Assembly: GCA_012519635.1 (NCBI GenBank)
Contig: JAAYPV010000119.1
Span: 1-44,656, forward strand
DNA length: 44,656 nt
Direction: 5' to 3'
Source of the DNA: Clostridiales bacterium
GTDB lineage: Bacteria > Bacillota > Clostridia > Oscillospirales > Ruminococcaceae
A program made the translations under genes and the position numbers. The notes below the pieces were generated by a model. It was not told where the DNA came from. It did not search any database and saw nothing but the letters and a program-made list of their open reading frames with translations. Positions 33,484-43,337 of the stretch are shown here, in pieces; position 1 is the first letter of the stretch, and every line of letters begins with the position of its first letter.

Positions 33484-34083
33484 TTATCCTATATAATGTT
33501 TCGCAACCCGTTTATATGCTTGTATTGCGCTTGGAACCACTATACAAGAAAGAATTAAATCAAAAGGTAGCTGCAATAAGGATTTTGTAAGTCTTGGAGT
33601 TAACCATATACCAAAGTCTTGTAAATGAGAAACATTTCTAAAACTAAAGTCCTTATTAACATATGATATGTAAATAATTACAGATGTTAAAATCATATCA
33701 CATATTAAAACAACAGCAACTCTTGAAAAAATAATTCTTATGAACTCCAATTCCTTACGGTATAACAATATACCATAAATTATTCCGGCAATAATCTGAA
33801 CACTAGCAAGTAACAAGGAGTAATCCCTTATCTTTGCATCACTGATTATATAACCCAGAAAATCAACCATAACACTTGACATTGCCCCAACAACCGGTCC
33901 ATAAAGCATTGCAATAACAATAATCGGCAAGAATGCAAATGAAATTCTTACATCAGGTGTTACCTGAATTGCAAGATGCCTTAAAACTAACGCTAACGCC
34001 ATCATCATACCTGTTATTGTCAGTGTTCTTACGCTTTTTAACTCCTTTGTTGAATCTGAAAATAGACTAAAAAAGCCTTTCAT
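33484..34083 (-). CDS. folT: Folate-family ECF transporter S component
   Basis: About 199 residues, six predicted helices. The segment KSVRTLTITGMMMALALVL and the loop VTPDVRISFAFLPIIVIAML match FolT-type S components (the Ala-rich helix that docks to EcfT). It should bind folates and share EcfA/EcfT, which are not encoded here. A tetrahydrofolate riboswitch lies upstream, supporting folate as the cargo. The start at ATG 34083 is eight bases after AAGGAG; a GTG at 34092 is too close. Confidence 0.9.
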   Translation of the reverse strand: MKGFFSLFSDSTKELKSVRTLTITGMMMALALVLRHLAIQVTPDVRISFAFLPIIVIAMLYGPVVGAMSSVMVDFLGYIISDAKIRDYSLLLASVQIIAGIIYGILLYRKELEFIRIIFSRVAVVLICDMILTSVIIYISYVNKDFSFRNVSHLQDFGIWLTPRLTKSLLQLPFDLILSCIVVPSAIQAYKRVAKHYIG

Positions 34084-34177
34084 ATTAACCACTCCTTTTA
34101 AAATTTGTGTCTGTCAATACATAAATGCACGCTGTTGCACAAATGGAGTTTGATTTGAAAGGCTCCTTTTATGCATT

Positions 34178-34274
34178 CAGCGGGATGCGAGAATTGTACC
34201 GCAAGCCTTTACGCTTTTCGTTCAGACAGCAACTCCCCGTCTGTCTGACACTTTACGCACAATTCCCTACTCTG
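34178..34274 (-). ncRNA. Tetrahydrofolate (THF) riboswitch upstream of folT
   Basis: Read on the minus strand, the element opens with AGAGTAGGGAATTGTGCGT, continues AAGTGTC, carries a central hairpin (GACAGACG with CTGTCTGAACGAA), the GCGGTACAATTC closing strand and ends TCGCATCCCGCTG. The conserved GAGTAG opening, GCGT-AAGTGTC joint, GCGGT and GCATCCCGCT closing segments agree with the known THF (folT) class. Between it and the folT ribosome binding site lie alternatives: GGAG pairing with CTCC, and AATGCATAAA pairing with TTTATGTATT, which could switch translation. Confidence 0.88.
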
Positions 34275-34316
34275 ATTGCAAATATTCAATTTTTGGATAG
34301 TTGCAATTGTTTTATA

Positions 34317-35279
34317 TTAGAAAGCAAGTTCCCTTGCTATTTTATAAAGCTCATCTTCAAAAGGCTTTTTCATAGAAAGTGCTTCCTTAATATCAAAGTC
34401 TACAATTTTATTATCCTTCATACCGACTACCTTATTGCCAATTCCCTTGTCTAAAAGCTCAACAGCATAGTATCCAAACTGGCTTGCAACAACTCTGTCC
34501 CTTACTGTTGGTGCACCACCACGCTGCACATGGCCTAAGATAGTTGCTCTTGACTCAATTCCAGTCTTTTCCTCAAGTATTGATGCTATTTCATCAGAAT
34601 GTCCAACACCTTCAGCAACAATTATAATAAAATGCTGTTTACCTGTTTTTCTTGACTCAAGCATTTTCTTTGCAATATCATCTAAACAATAGCCAGTCTC
34701 CTGTGTGATAATCTCAGTTGCACCGCAAGCAATTCCAGTGTTTACTGCTATATATCCAGCATTTCTACCCATAACCTCAACTACGCTGCAACGGTCATGT
34801 GATTGTGCTGTATCCCTGATTTTATCAACCATCTCAACAACTGTATTCATTGCTGTGTCATAGCCTATTGTATATTCAGTACAAGCTATATCGTTATCAA
34901 TTGTTCCAGGTAATGCAACGCATGGTATGCCTCTTTCAGATAAATCAGCAGCACCCCTAAACGAGCCGTCACCGCCAATAACAACGATGCCATCAAGCCC
35001 TAATTCCTCACATTTTTGCTTTGCAGTCTGCATTCCCTCTTCAGTTCTGAATTCAGGACATCTTGCTGTATAAAGAACAGTGCCTCCTCTTTGAATAATA
35101 TCGGATACACTGCGTTCATTCATCTCAAACACATCACCATTGATAAGACCATTATAACCCCTGCGGATTCCATAAACCTTCATGCCCTTCCTGATTGCTG
35201 CTCTTGTTACTGCTCTTACAGCAGCATTCATTCCTGGTGCATCTCCGCCACTTGTTAATATTCCTATTTTTTTCGCCAT
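34317..35279 (-). CDS. pfkA: ATP-dependent 6-phosphofructokinase
   Basis: The 320-residue protein begins MAKKIGILTSGGDAPGMNAA and has IGGDGSFRGA, PGTIDNDI, the catalytic TIDND Asp and GHVQRGGAPTVRDRV. It phosphorylates fructose 6-phosphate in glycolysis. The residue after the GGDGS motif agrees with ATP-type rather than PPi-type enzymes. It has its own promoter and follows dnaE; the pairing with dnaE is common in Clostridia. Confidence 0.96.
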   Translation of the reverse strand: MAKKIGILTSGGDAPGMNAAVRAVTRAAIRKGMKVYGIRRGYNGLINGDVFEMNERSVSDIIQRGGTVLYTARCPEFRTEEGMQTAKQKCEELGLDGIVVIGGDGSFRGAADLSERGIPCVALPGTIDNDIACTEYTIGYDTAMNTVVEMVDKIRDTAQSHDRCSVVEVMGRNAGYIAVNTGIACGATEIITQETGYCLDDIAKKMLESRKTGKQHFIIIVAEGVGHSDEIASILEEKTGIESRATILGHVQRGGAPTVRDRVVASQFGYYAVELLDKGIGNKVVGMKDNKIVDFDIKEALSMKKPFEDELYKIARELAF

Positions 35280-35336
35280 TACTTCTCCTGCCCTTCCAAC
35301 CTAATATATAAATAATTTAACCTTTTTTCTTATTAT

Positions 35337-35364
35337 ATTTTACTACATTTAAGAATTTTGTCAA
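35337..35364 (-). promoter_or_regulatory. Promoter of pfkA
   Basis: On the minus strand TTGACA (35359-35364) and TAAAAT (35337-35342) are 16 bases apart, about 60 bases before the ATG. Confidence 0.6.
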
Positions 35365-35392
35365 GTAGATATTAGTTAATTATATATTTTTC

Positions 35393-38300
35393 TTAATTAA
35401 TCAAACCAATATCCTCAGCTTTCACAATTTCCGTAAGTCTTGTATAATATTCATAATTGATATCTACAAAGAATTTATTTTTAGGAACACAATACTTTTT
35501 TAAATCAATAAGGTAAAAGCATAAAAGATTTGACCCTGAATAAGCTTTGGAAAGCTCCATTATATTCTGTATAGTATTTTCTTCTGAGCTTTGCAATTTT
35601 ATACACAACCTTTTTCTTGAAACCATATCAGTAAATTCTTTTTCATCAAAAACATTATCTGCTATTACACTTACCGAATCCTCTTTTATCGATATTTTCC
35701 CGGAAATATAAAGCACCGTATCCTTTTCCAGTTTATTCTTACATTCCTCAAATAAATTCGGAAAAATAATACAATCAAGCGTTCCTGCCATATCCTCAAC
35801 TGTCATAAAACACATTTTAGAGCCACTCTTTGTAATATGAGTCTTTATGCCAGCAATTGTACATAACAAAGAGACGGGAGTGTTATCTTCATACTTTTTG
35901 CCTGTAAAACCCTCGCTGACTATGTTTTGTATTGCATCCAATCTCAACAGCTTACTATACAGACTATATTGTGAAAGAGGATGGCCTGAAACATACATTC
36001 CAATTGTATCCCTTTCCATCTTCAGCAATTGCTTGAGAGGAAACTCCTCAACATCTGCAAATTTTATGCTGAATTTTTCCTTTTCAACCTCACTCCCAAA
36101 TAAGTCCATCTGCCCCTCAACCTGTTGTTTTAACTGGTCATGAATACCATCAAGTATTTCCTCATAGTTTTCAAGCATCTGCCTACGGTTTAAATCCAAG
36201 CTATCAAAGGCACCTGCTTTTATAAGACTCTCAATAGAACGTTTATTTATATCAGTATCTGACATTCTCTCGCAAAAATTTTCAAGCGAAGTAAATTTAC
36301 CGTTCCTTTCGCGTTCAGCTATTATGTTCTGTATAGTAGCTTTACCCATATTTTTTATCGCAAGCAATCCAAAATGTATTCCCTTCTCAGAAATTGTAAA
36401 TCCATCGCAGCTTTCATTAATATCAGGTCTTAACACCTTAATACCATTACTTTCACATTCCTCAATATATTCCATAAGCTTTGAGGTATTTGATAACACG
36501 CTTGTCATCAATGCTGCCATGTACTTACTAAAATAATGGCATTTTAGATAAGCTGTCTGATATGCAAGATAGGCATAAGCAGCCGCATGGGATTTGTTAA
36601 ACGCATATGACGCAAAGCTTGACATTTCATCAAATATATCATTTGCCACATCCTCAGGGACCCCGTTTTTTACTGCGCCAACACAGTTAACTGTACCATC
36701 AGCATTTACATCTCCATAAATAAAACTGTTTCTCTCCTTGTCCATAACATCATGCTTTTTCTTGGACATTGCTCTACGAACCAAATCTGCTCTGCCATAT
36801 GAATAGCCAGCTAGTTTTCGGCATATTTCCATAACCTGCTCCTGATAGACAATACAGCCATATGTCACTTCTAGAATATCCTTTAAAAGAGGGTGCTTAT
36901 ATGTCACCTTTAATGGATTGTGTTTGTTTCTAATGTACTTTGGTATCGACTCCATAGGACCCGGTCGATAAAGTGATATTACTGCAATTAAATCTTCAAT
37001 GCTTTCTGGAACCAGCTTTGTCAAAACCTGTCGCATTCCTGCACTTTCAAACTGGAAAACACCTGATGTTCTGCCCTTTGCAAGCATCTCAAATACTTCC
37101 TTGTCATCAATCGGAATGCTTTTTATGTCAAAATCAGGCTGTTTATCCCTTATGCTTTCCTCACAATCACGAATCACTGTAAGGTTTCTGAGCCCCAAAA
37201 AGTCCATCTTCAACATACCTAAGCTCTCAAGAACGGTCATCTCATACTGAGTTACAATTGAGTCATCATTGCGTGACAAAGGTACAAAATCGCTTACAGA
37301 AGAGCTTGCTATCACGACTCCAGCAGCATGAACAGATGTATGTCTTGGCATTCCTTCAACCTTTTTCGCCATATCAACCAGTTCATGAACAACCTTATCA
37401 GAATTATATAAACTAAGTAAATCGTCACTTCTTTTAAGTGCCTTTTCAATTGTTATATTAATTTCGTTAGGTATCATCTTGGCGATTTTATCACATAGCT
37501 GATATGGAACACCCATAGCACGCCCGACATCCCTTATTGCACCCCTTGCAGCCATAGTACCGAATGTCACAATCTGAGCCACCTTATCATTACCATAACG
37601 CTTAACAACATAATCAATTACATGCTGTCTGCCCTCAATGCAAAAGTCAATATCAAAGTCGGGCATACTGATTCGCTCAGGATTTAAAAACCTCTCAAAA
37701 ATCAGATTATATTTTATCGGGTCTATTCCAGTTATTCCAATACAATATGCACATAGACTGCCTGCACCCGAACCTCTTCCAGGTCCCACAGGAATATTAT
37801 TATCCTTTGCATATTTAACAAAATCCCATACAATAAGAAAATAATCCACATATCCCATCTGGATAATAGTAGATAGCTCATATTCCATTCTTTTAATTAT
37901 CTCTTGTGACGGCTCTTTTCCATAACGATTATAAAGCCCCTCATAGCATAGCTTTCGAAAATATTCCACATTGTCGTCTACACCCTCAATTTCAAACTTA
38001 GGTAGCTTAATTACCCCAAATTCAAACTCAACATTGCACCTTTCCGCTATCTTTACAGTGTTCTCTAATGCAGATAGCATATTTCCAAAAAGCTCACACA
38101 TTTCATCATAACTTTTAATATAAAATTCATCTGTTTCAAAGCCCATGCCATTAGGCTCTAAAATAGTTGTGTTCGTCTGTATCGAAAGCAAAACATTTTG
38201 CATTTTTGAGTCTTCTTTTGTAATATAATGTGCATCATTCGTCGCTACAAGTGGTATACCCGTTTCATTCGATAACATATAAAGCATCGGTAAAATCTTT

Positions 38301-38851
38301 ATCTGCTCTTTTATCCCATGATTTTGCACTTCAAGAAAATAATTGCCATCCCCAAAAATTTCATTATAAAGCAATGCTGTATTTTTTGCACCATCATAGT
38401 CATTATTAACAAGATTTCGGGCAACCTCTCCAGCAAGACAAGCAGACAGACAAATTAAGCCTTTGCTGTGTTTTCGCAAAAGCTCAATATCAACTCTAGG
38501 TTTATTATAAAATCCCTCTACATATCCAATAGAAACCAGCTTGATAAGATTCTGATATCCCTCATTATTTTCACAAAGCAATATTAAATGATAGGGATTG
38601 TTATCAATCTTATGAACCTTATCATGTCTTGTTCTCGGTGCAACATATACCTCACAACCTATAATGGGCTTTATTCCCTCTTTTTTTGCCTCATTGTAAA
38701 AATCAATTGTACCATACATACAACCATGATCCGTCACAGCAACTGATTTTTGCCCTAAATCCTTCACACGCTTAACAAGCTGTTTTATCCGACACGCACC
38801 ATCAAGCAAGCTGTATTCACTATGAACATGCAAATGCACAAATTCATTCAT
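35393..38851 (-). CDS. dnaE: DNA polymerase III subunit alpha
   Basis: The 1152-residue C-family polymerase has an N-terminal PHP domain with its metal motifs present (HVHSEYSLLDG and TDHGCMYG), the polymerase core including PGRGSGAGSLCAY and the aspartates in MPDFDIDF, a helix-hairpin region and a C-terminal OB fold (ISIKEDSVSVIAD). It is the main replication polymerase or the lagging-strand partner to PolC, as in other Firmicutes. It starts ten bases after whiA. Confidence 0.97.
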   Translation of the reverse strand: MNEFVHLHVHSEYSLLDGACRIKQLVKRVKDLGQKSVAVTDHGCMYGTIDFYNEAKKEGIKPIIGCEVYVAPRTRHDKVHKIDNNPYHLILLCENNEGYQNLIKLVSIGYVEGFYNKPRVDIELLRKHSKGLICLSACLAGEVARNLVNNDYDGAKNTALLYNEIFGDGNYFLEVQNHGIKEQIKILPMLYMLSNETGIPLVATNDAHYITKEDSKMQNVLLSIQTNTTILEPNGMGFETDEFYIKSYDEMCELFGNMLSALENTVKIAERCNVEFEFGVIKLPKFEIEGVDDNVEYFRKLCYEGLYNRYGKEPSQEIIKRMEYELSTIIQMGYVDYFLIVWDFVKYAKDNNIPVGPGRGSGAGSLCAYCIGITGIDPIKYNLIFERFLNPERISMPDFDIDFCIEGRQHVIDYVVKRYGNDKVAQIVTFGTMAARGAIRDVGRAMGVPYQLCDKIAKMIPNEINITIEKALKRSDDLLSLYNSDKVVHELVDMAKKVEGMPRHTSVHAAGVVIASSSVSDFVPLSRNDDSIVTQYEMTVLESLGMLKMDFLGLRNLTVIRDCEESIRDKQPDFDIKSIPIDDKEVFEMLAKGRTSGVFQFESAGMRQVLTKLVPESIEDLIAVISLYRPGPMESIPKYIRNKHNPLKVTYKHPLLKDILEVTYGCIVYQEQVMEICRKLAGYSYGRADLVRRAMSKKKHDVMDKERNSFIYGDVNADGTVNCVGAVKNGVPEDVANDIFDEMSSFASYAFNKSHAAAYAYLAYQTAYLKCHYFSKYMAALMTSVLSNTSKLMEYIEECESNGIKVLRPDINESCDGFTISEKGIHFGLLAIKNMGKATIQNIIAERERNGKFTSLENFCERMSDTDINKRSIESLIKAGAFDSLDLNRRQMLENYEEILDGIHDQLKQQVEGQMDLFGSEVEKEKFSIKFADVEEFPLKQLLKMERDTIGMYVSGHPLSQYSLYSKLLRLDAIQNIVSEGFTGKKYEDNTPVSLLCTIAGIKTHITKSGSKMCFMTVEDMAGTLDCIIFPNLFEECKNKLEKDTVLYISGKISIKEDSVSVIADNVFDEKEFTDMVSRKRLCIKLQSSEENTIQNIMELSKAYSGSNLLCFYLIDLKKYCVPKNKFFVDINYEYYTRLTEIVKAEDIGLIN

Positions 38852-38860
38852 ACCCTATTT

Positions 38861-39793
38861 TCAATCCTCTGTTTTATTATCTTTCATATTCTTACTTCTT
38901 ATCTTTTCCGCAATTTTTGCTATTTTCTGAAATCTGCGATTAACTCCTGAACGCTGCAGCGGCTTTGCCATTAACTCTCCAATCTCCTTTAAGCTAAGCT
39001 CAGGATTATCAAGCCTCAATTCTGCAACCTCTCTTAAATCAGGAGAAATATTGCTCAAGCCTATATTTTCCTCAATTAGCATAATATCATCAATTTGTCT
39101 TGTCGAGGCTGCTATCACCTTATCAATATTTGCAGCATCACAATTAGCAATTCTGTTGGCTCTATTTCGCACATCCTTTAAAATTTTTATGTTCATTATA
39201 TCCAATGTGGACTGCTGAGCTCCCATGAAGGTGAGAATATCCTCAATAGCCTCACTATCCTTTATATATAAAACATAATCCTTTTTTCGTCTTACCATCT
39301 TTAACGCAAAGCCAAAGGAATTCAGAATCTTACTAAAATCCTGATATAGCTGTTCGGTAGGAATTACAAATTCAAGGTGATACTCCTTATTTGGATTATT
39401 AATGCTGCCACATGATAAAAAAACACCTGCTGTAAACAATCCTACACTATTATGAGCTATATTTGTAGGATTTACCTCCCGCTTATCAGGATTAATCTTA
39501 TACAATTTCATTATTTTATCCATGCTTTTTTCATCGTCTATCAAAAAGCTATAAAGCTTCTTACCTTTATTTTTTTGTATTTCGTCATATTTTATTTTAA
39601 CCTTGCCGTTAAATACCTCTTTAACCAGCTTAGGATATAGTTCTGCTAAACCAGCACTCTCCGTCTGTAAATTTATCATATCTTTGCTAAATTGCTTGCA
39701 AAAAAGCAATATTCCATAAAGACAGGTATATCTCTTATCTCTGTCAGTTGCAGTCAGGCTCAGTTCTTTCTTTACAGCATTAGAGAAAGACAT
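38861..39793 (-). CDS. whiA: DNA-binding protein WhiA
   Basis: The 310-residue protein has the N-terminal LAGLIDADG-like fold (MSFSNAVKKELS, LFTAGVFLSCGSINNPNKEYHLE) and a C-terminal helix-turn-helix (LSLKEIGELMAKPLQRSGVNRRFQKI). WhiA regulates division and chromosome segregation in Gram-positives. It follows rapZ by 24 bases; the yvcK gene often found between them in Bacillus is absent. Confidence 0.96.
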   Translation of the reverse strand: MSFSNAVKKELSLTATDRDKRYTCLYGILLFCKQFSKDMINLQTESAGLAELYPKLVKEVFNGKVKIKYDEIQKNKGKKLYSFLIDDEKSMDKIMKLYKINPDKREVNPTNIAHNSVGLFTAGVFLSCGSINNPNKEYHLEFVIPTEQLYQDFSKILNSFGFALKMVRRKKDYVLYIKDSEAIEDILTFMGAQQSTLDIMNIKILKDVRNRANRIANCDAANIDKVIAASTRQIDDIMLIEENIGLSNISPDLREVAELRLDNPELSLKEIGELMAKPLQRSGVNRRFQKIAKIAEKIRSKNMKDNKTED

Positions 39794-39817
39794 ACCCTCA
39801 CCATCCTCTCATTTTTG

Positions 39818-40681
39818 CTACCTATCTTTTGTAATATCCCTATGACTTTTATGCACCCGCAAGCCCTTGCTTGTTAAATAATCGGCCAAATATTCTGCAA
39901 AAGTCACAGACCTATGCTTTCCTCCAGTACATCCAAATGCAATCACAAGCTGACTTTTTCCTTCATGCACATATAGTGGAATTAAAAAATCCAGCAAATC
40001 CTTCAACTTTTCTAAAAGCTCCTGTGACTGCTCAAATCCCATAACATAATTACGAACACTTGTATCACAGCCTGTTAGCTTTTTAAGCTCATTCACATAA
40101 AATGGATTCGGCAAGCACCTTACATCAAATATCAAGTCCGCTTCCGTTGCTGAGCCATATTTAAATCCAAATGAAATGACCTGTATCATCATGGAGTCGC
40201 TTGCTTTTTCCAAAAAAATATTAATTATCTGCTCCTTTAGCTTGCCATTCGATAAATACGAGGTATCAATGTAATAGCTTGCAATTTCCCTTAGCGCACT
40301 TAACTGCTCTCGTTCATAGACAATCGCATTGTGCAGACTCCCATGAAATTTTGAATCAAGTGGGTGCTTTCTCCTTGTTTCTTTATATCGTTTTAACAAA
40401 ACCTCATTATTAGCCTCAAGATATAAGACCTTGACATCCATTCCGGTTTTCTTAATGCTTTCTATGCTATTGATTATATCGTCAAACCTGTCACCCGAAC
40501 GAATATCAACTGCAATTGCAACTCTTTCCAGCTTCCCTTCAGAATGTAAACAGATATCAGCAAATTTTTCTATCAATTGAGGTGGCATATTATCTATACA
40601 GTAAAACCCGATATCCTCTAAGACACTCATGGCAACTGATTTTCCCGAACCTGATAAGCCTGTTACTAATACAAACTGCAT
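39818..40681 (-). CDS. rapZ: RapZ/YvcJ-type nucleotide-binding protein
   Basis: The 287-residue protein has an N-terminal Walker A motif (VTGLSGSGKS), IGFYCIDNMPPQLI, AVDIRSGDRFDD and the C-terminal GCTGGKHRSVTFAEYLADYL. In E. coli RapZ guides RNase E cleavage of a small RNA; in Bacillus YvcJ binds GTP and affects competence. The role here is not known. It sits between murB and whiA. Confidence 0.95.
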   Translation of the reverse strand: MQFVLVTGLSGSGKSVAMSVLEDIGFYCIDNMPPQLIEKFADICLHSEGKLERVAIAVDIRSGDRFDDIINSIESIKKTGMDVKVLYLEANNEVLLKRYKETRRKHPLDSKFHGSLHNAIVYEREQLSALREIASYYIDTSYLSNGKLKEQIINIFLEKASDSMMIQVISFGFKYGSATEADLIFDVRCLPNPFYVNELKKLTGCDTSVRNYVMGFEQSQELLEKLKDLLDFLIPLYVHEGKSQLVIAFGCTGGKHRSVTFAEYLADYLTSKGLRVHKSHRDITKDR

Positions 40682-40705
40682 AATGCTACCTCCCCTTAAA
40701 TACTT

Positions 40706-41617
40706 TTATTTTATTATTCTTGGTTCAAGCTCAAGCTCATATCCAGTATCGTCCTTTACCTTTTCCTGAACTAAGGATACCAGTTTCATTATATCCTCAC
40801 AGGTTGCGTTTCCTTTGTTGATTATAAAGCCACTATGCTTCTCACTAACCTGTGCGTCACCCACACTCAAGCCCTTTAGGCCACATTTTTCTATTAAATA
40901 AGAAGCATAATTACCCTCAGGGCGTTTAAAAGTACTTCCCGCACTTGGAAAATTCAGAGGCTGCTTGTCAATACGCTTTTGTAATAATTCATCCATCTTA
41001 AGCTTGATTTTATTATAATCATTCTTAACAAGTTGCAATACTACCTTAACAATCAGCATATTTCTGTTATCAGAAAAAATACTATGCCTATACGCAAGGT
41101 CCATGTCCTTTTTATCTACCCTTACAAGCTCTCCCTTTTCATTCACATACTCTGCGTACAACACAACATCCTTCATCTCTCCACCATATGCACCAGCATT
41201 CATATAGAGTGCTCCACCAATTGTTCCAGGTATTCCCCACGCAAACTCTAACCCACTCATATTGTTTTCAAGTGCAACACAACATACCTTTTTAAGTGCT
41301 GCTCCCGATTGACATTCTAAAATATTATCGCTAACTACCTTAATTTCTGAAAAATCCTTGCCAAATAAAATTATTACACCATCAAAACCATTATCTGAAA
41401 CAATAATATTACTGCCCTTGCCAATCACCTCAAAATTCACTTTATTGTCTACTAAATATTTTATTACTTCCTGTAATGCTTCTACACAATTTATAGAAAT
41501 CAGTAGCTTGCAATTTCCTCCCACCTTAAAGGTAGTGTAATTTTTCAGTGATACATTCAAAAAAGTACAGCACCCATACTTATTACAGATAGCTGTTAGT
41601 TCGCTAATATAAGTCAT
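40706..41617 (-). CDS. murB: UDP-N-acetylenolpyruvoylglucosamine reductase
   Basis: The 303-residue FAD enzyme has NYTTFKVGGNCKLLI, IGKGSNIIVSDNGFDGVII, IPGTIGGALYMNAGAYGGEM, the catalytic serine in FPSAGSTFKRPEG and the C-terminal Glu in LELEPRIIK. It makes UDP-MurNAc in peptidoglycan synthesis. It is of the Gram-positive type with the short substrate loop. The gene lies between a PHP-family enzyme gene and rapZ. Confidence 0.96.
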   Translation of the reverse strand: MTYISELTAICNKYGCCTFLNVSLKNYTTFKVGGNCKLLISINCVEALQEVIKYLVDNKVNFEVIGKGSNIIVSDNGFDGVIILFGKDFSEIKVVSDNILECQSGAALKKVCCVALENNMSGLEFAWGIPGTIGGALYMNAGAYGGEMKDVVLYAEYVNEKGELVRVDKKDMDLAYRHSIFSDNRNMLIVKVVLQLVKNDYNKIKLKMDELLQKRIDKQPLNFPSAGSTFKRPEGNYASYLIEKCGLKGLSVGDAQVSEKHSGFIINKGNATCEDIMKLVSLVQEKVKDDTGYELELEPRIIK

Positions 41618-41655
41618 TTCTCTTCAACCCTTAAAAATTATTATATGTGTAATAC

Positions 41656-42369
41656 TTAACCTCTTTTTCTATTTATATATTCCATAAGCCTGTCATAATC
41701 GCTATTAAGTATTAACTCTCTAGGGAATTCCAGACTATTTATCATCTCCTCAGATACCGGAACCTTTCCTATTGAATCACAGTAATGACAATCTGTATTA
41801 ACTACTATTGGAATATCATACTTTTTGCATATCTTTAAAATAGTATAGCAATTATCTCTTGAACCTTTTCTGTTCCTTATCGAGCTCTCATTTATCTCCA
41901 CAAGCTTTTCATATTCCTTGAAATGCTTCAGCACCAACTCATAATCAAACGGAAAATTAATAGTTTCACAATGACCTATAACATCAACAAGCTCATATTT
42001 TTTAGCTAAATTGATATATGCCCTAGTATAGTCATCATAGGTACCATTGCTTACAACAGGTGTATGAAATGATGCAATTACCCATTTAAGATTACGAAGC
42101 TCATAATTGCCTAAATCAATATTGCCCTCTAAATCAATTATATTAGCCTCTGCTCCAGGCAATACCCTTACACCATGAATTTCTTCAGGTAGGCATTTCA
42201 AATTATGAAAATGCCATATATGTGGTGAATCAGGTGAATAAGGTGCATGGTCAGTTAACGCAAAACCCTTCAGACCATTTTCCTTTGCTGATTGTGCCAA
42301 CTCCTTTACAGTCGAATATGCATGTGTTGATGCAACTGAATGACAATGTGTATCTACTTCTATAAGCAT
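41656..42369 (-). CDS. PHP-domain phosphoesterase, YcdX-like
   Basis: The 237-residue protein begins with DTHCHSVASTHAYST, then ALTDHAPYSPDSP, LPGAEANII, SFHTPV, VIGHCETINFPFDYE and VVNTDCHYCDSIG, the full set of His and Asp metal ligands of the YcdX-like PHP family, which binds three metals. It is a cytoplasmic phosphoesterase; the substrate is not known. Its place between hprK and murB suggests a housekeeping phosphatase role. It lies 12 bases after hprK. Confidence 0.88.
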   Translation of the reverse strand: MLIEVDTHCHSVASTHAYSTVKELAQSAKENGLKGFALTDHAPYSPDSPHIWHFHNLKCLPEEIHGVRVLPGAEANIIDLEGNIDLGNYELRNLKWVIASFHTPVVSNGTYDDYTRAYINLAKKYELVDVIGHCETINFPFDYELVLKHFKEYEKLVEINESSIRNRKGSRDNCYTILKICKKYDIPIVVNTDCHYCDSIGKVPVSEEMINSLEFPRELILNSDYDRLMEYINRKRG

Positions 42370-42380
42370 ATCCTTAACTC

Positions 42381-43337
42381 CTAAAAATCCATATTCTTTA
42401 CTACTTCTTTTCCTTTCATGTTTAATCCTAAATTTTCAAGCAACTCCTGAGCAGCATTATAACCCATCTTCTTTTGTCTGTTATTCATCGCTGCTACCTC
42501 AAGTATTACTGCTAGATTTCTACCAGGTTTAACAGGTATTGTAAGTGATGGAACCTTCACTCCTAATATTGAAATTACCTCATTGTCAACACCCATTCTG
42601 TCATAGGTCTTTTCAGGATTCCAAGGCTCCATCTCGACTATTAAGTCTATCTTTTCTGTCATCTTGACAGCACCCATACCAAACAATCTTCTTGCATTGA
42701 TAATGCCGATACCCCTTAACTCAAGAAAATGCCTTATATTTTCAGGCGAACTGCCTACAAGACTGATATTAGATACCTTTCGGATTTCAACTGCGTCATC
42801 TGCTACAATTCTATGTCCCCTCTTTATAAGCTCTATGGCAGTTTCACTTTTACCAACTCCACTTTCACCTAATATTAAAACACCCTCACCATATATTTCA
42901 ATTAAAACCCCATGTCTGGTGATTCTTGGTGCAAGATTCAAATTTAAAAACGCAATTAAACCTGATATAAAATTTGATGTGCTTTCCTTACTCCTTAACA
43001 ACGGTAACCCATATTTTTTTGCCAATTCCAGCATCTCATCAAAATATGGCAATTCCCTTGTAATAACCAATGCCGGAAGATTTTGTGAAAACAATGCCTC
43101 AAGACGCTGATACCTTGTTTTCTCATCTATTGTTGAAAGGTATGCAAACTCCATCTTTCCAATAATTTGAATCCTTTCAGGGTCAAAGTATTCATAAAAC
43201 CCCATTAATTGCAATCCAGGACGATTAACATCATTCTCATCAATCATAATTTCTTCAGCCTTTTTAGGCAAATATATTGTCTCTAAATTAAACTCCCTAA
43301 TGATTTTAACGAGTGATACATTAAACCTTTCTGCCAT
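42381..43337 (-). CDS. hprK: HPr kinase/phosphorylase
   Basis: About 318 residues: an N-terminal domain (MAERFNVSLVKIIREFNLE) and a C-terminal catalytic domain with Walker A (LGESGVGKSETAIELI), the DDAVEI loop, the LRGIGIINA strand and the family signature DLIVEMEPWNPEKTYDRMG. It phosphorylates HPr at Ser46, the signal for carbon catabolite repression by CcpA. The start at 43337 follows GGGGAAG; the upstream in-frame start at 43364 lacks such a site. It leads the operon toward pfkA. Confidence 0.96.
   Translation of the reverse strand: MAERFNVSLVKIIREFNLETIYLPKKAEEIMIDENDVNRPGLQLMGFYEYFDPERIQIIGKMEFAYLSTIDEKTRYQRLEALFSQNLPALVITRELPYFDEMLELAKKYGLPLLRSKESTSNFISGLIAFLNLNLAPRITRHGVLIEIYGEGVLILGESGVGKSETAIELIKRGHRIVADDAVEIRKVSNISLVGSSPENIRHFLELRGIGIINARRLFGMGAVKMTEKIDLIVEMEPWNPEKTYDRMGVDNEVISILGVKVPSLTIPVKPGRNLAVILEVAAMNNRQKKMGYNAAQELLENLGLNMKGKEVVKNMDF

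Noticed and set aside
34125-34454. Plus-strand reading frame across the folT leader
   Set aside because: It runs through the THF riboswitch and into the end of pfkA on the opposite strand; composition and lack of a binding site show it is a shadow.
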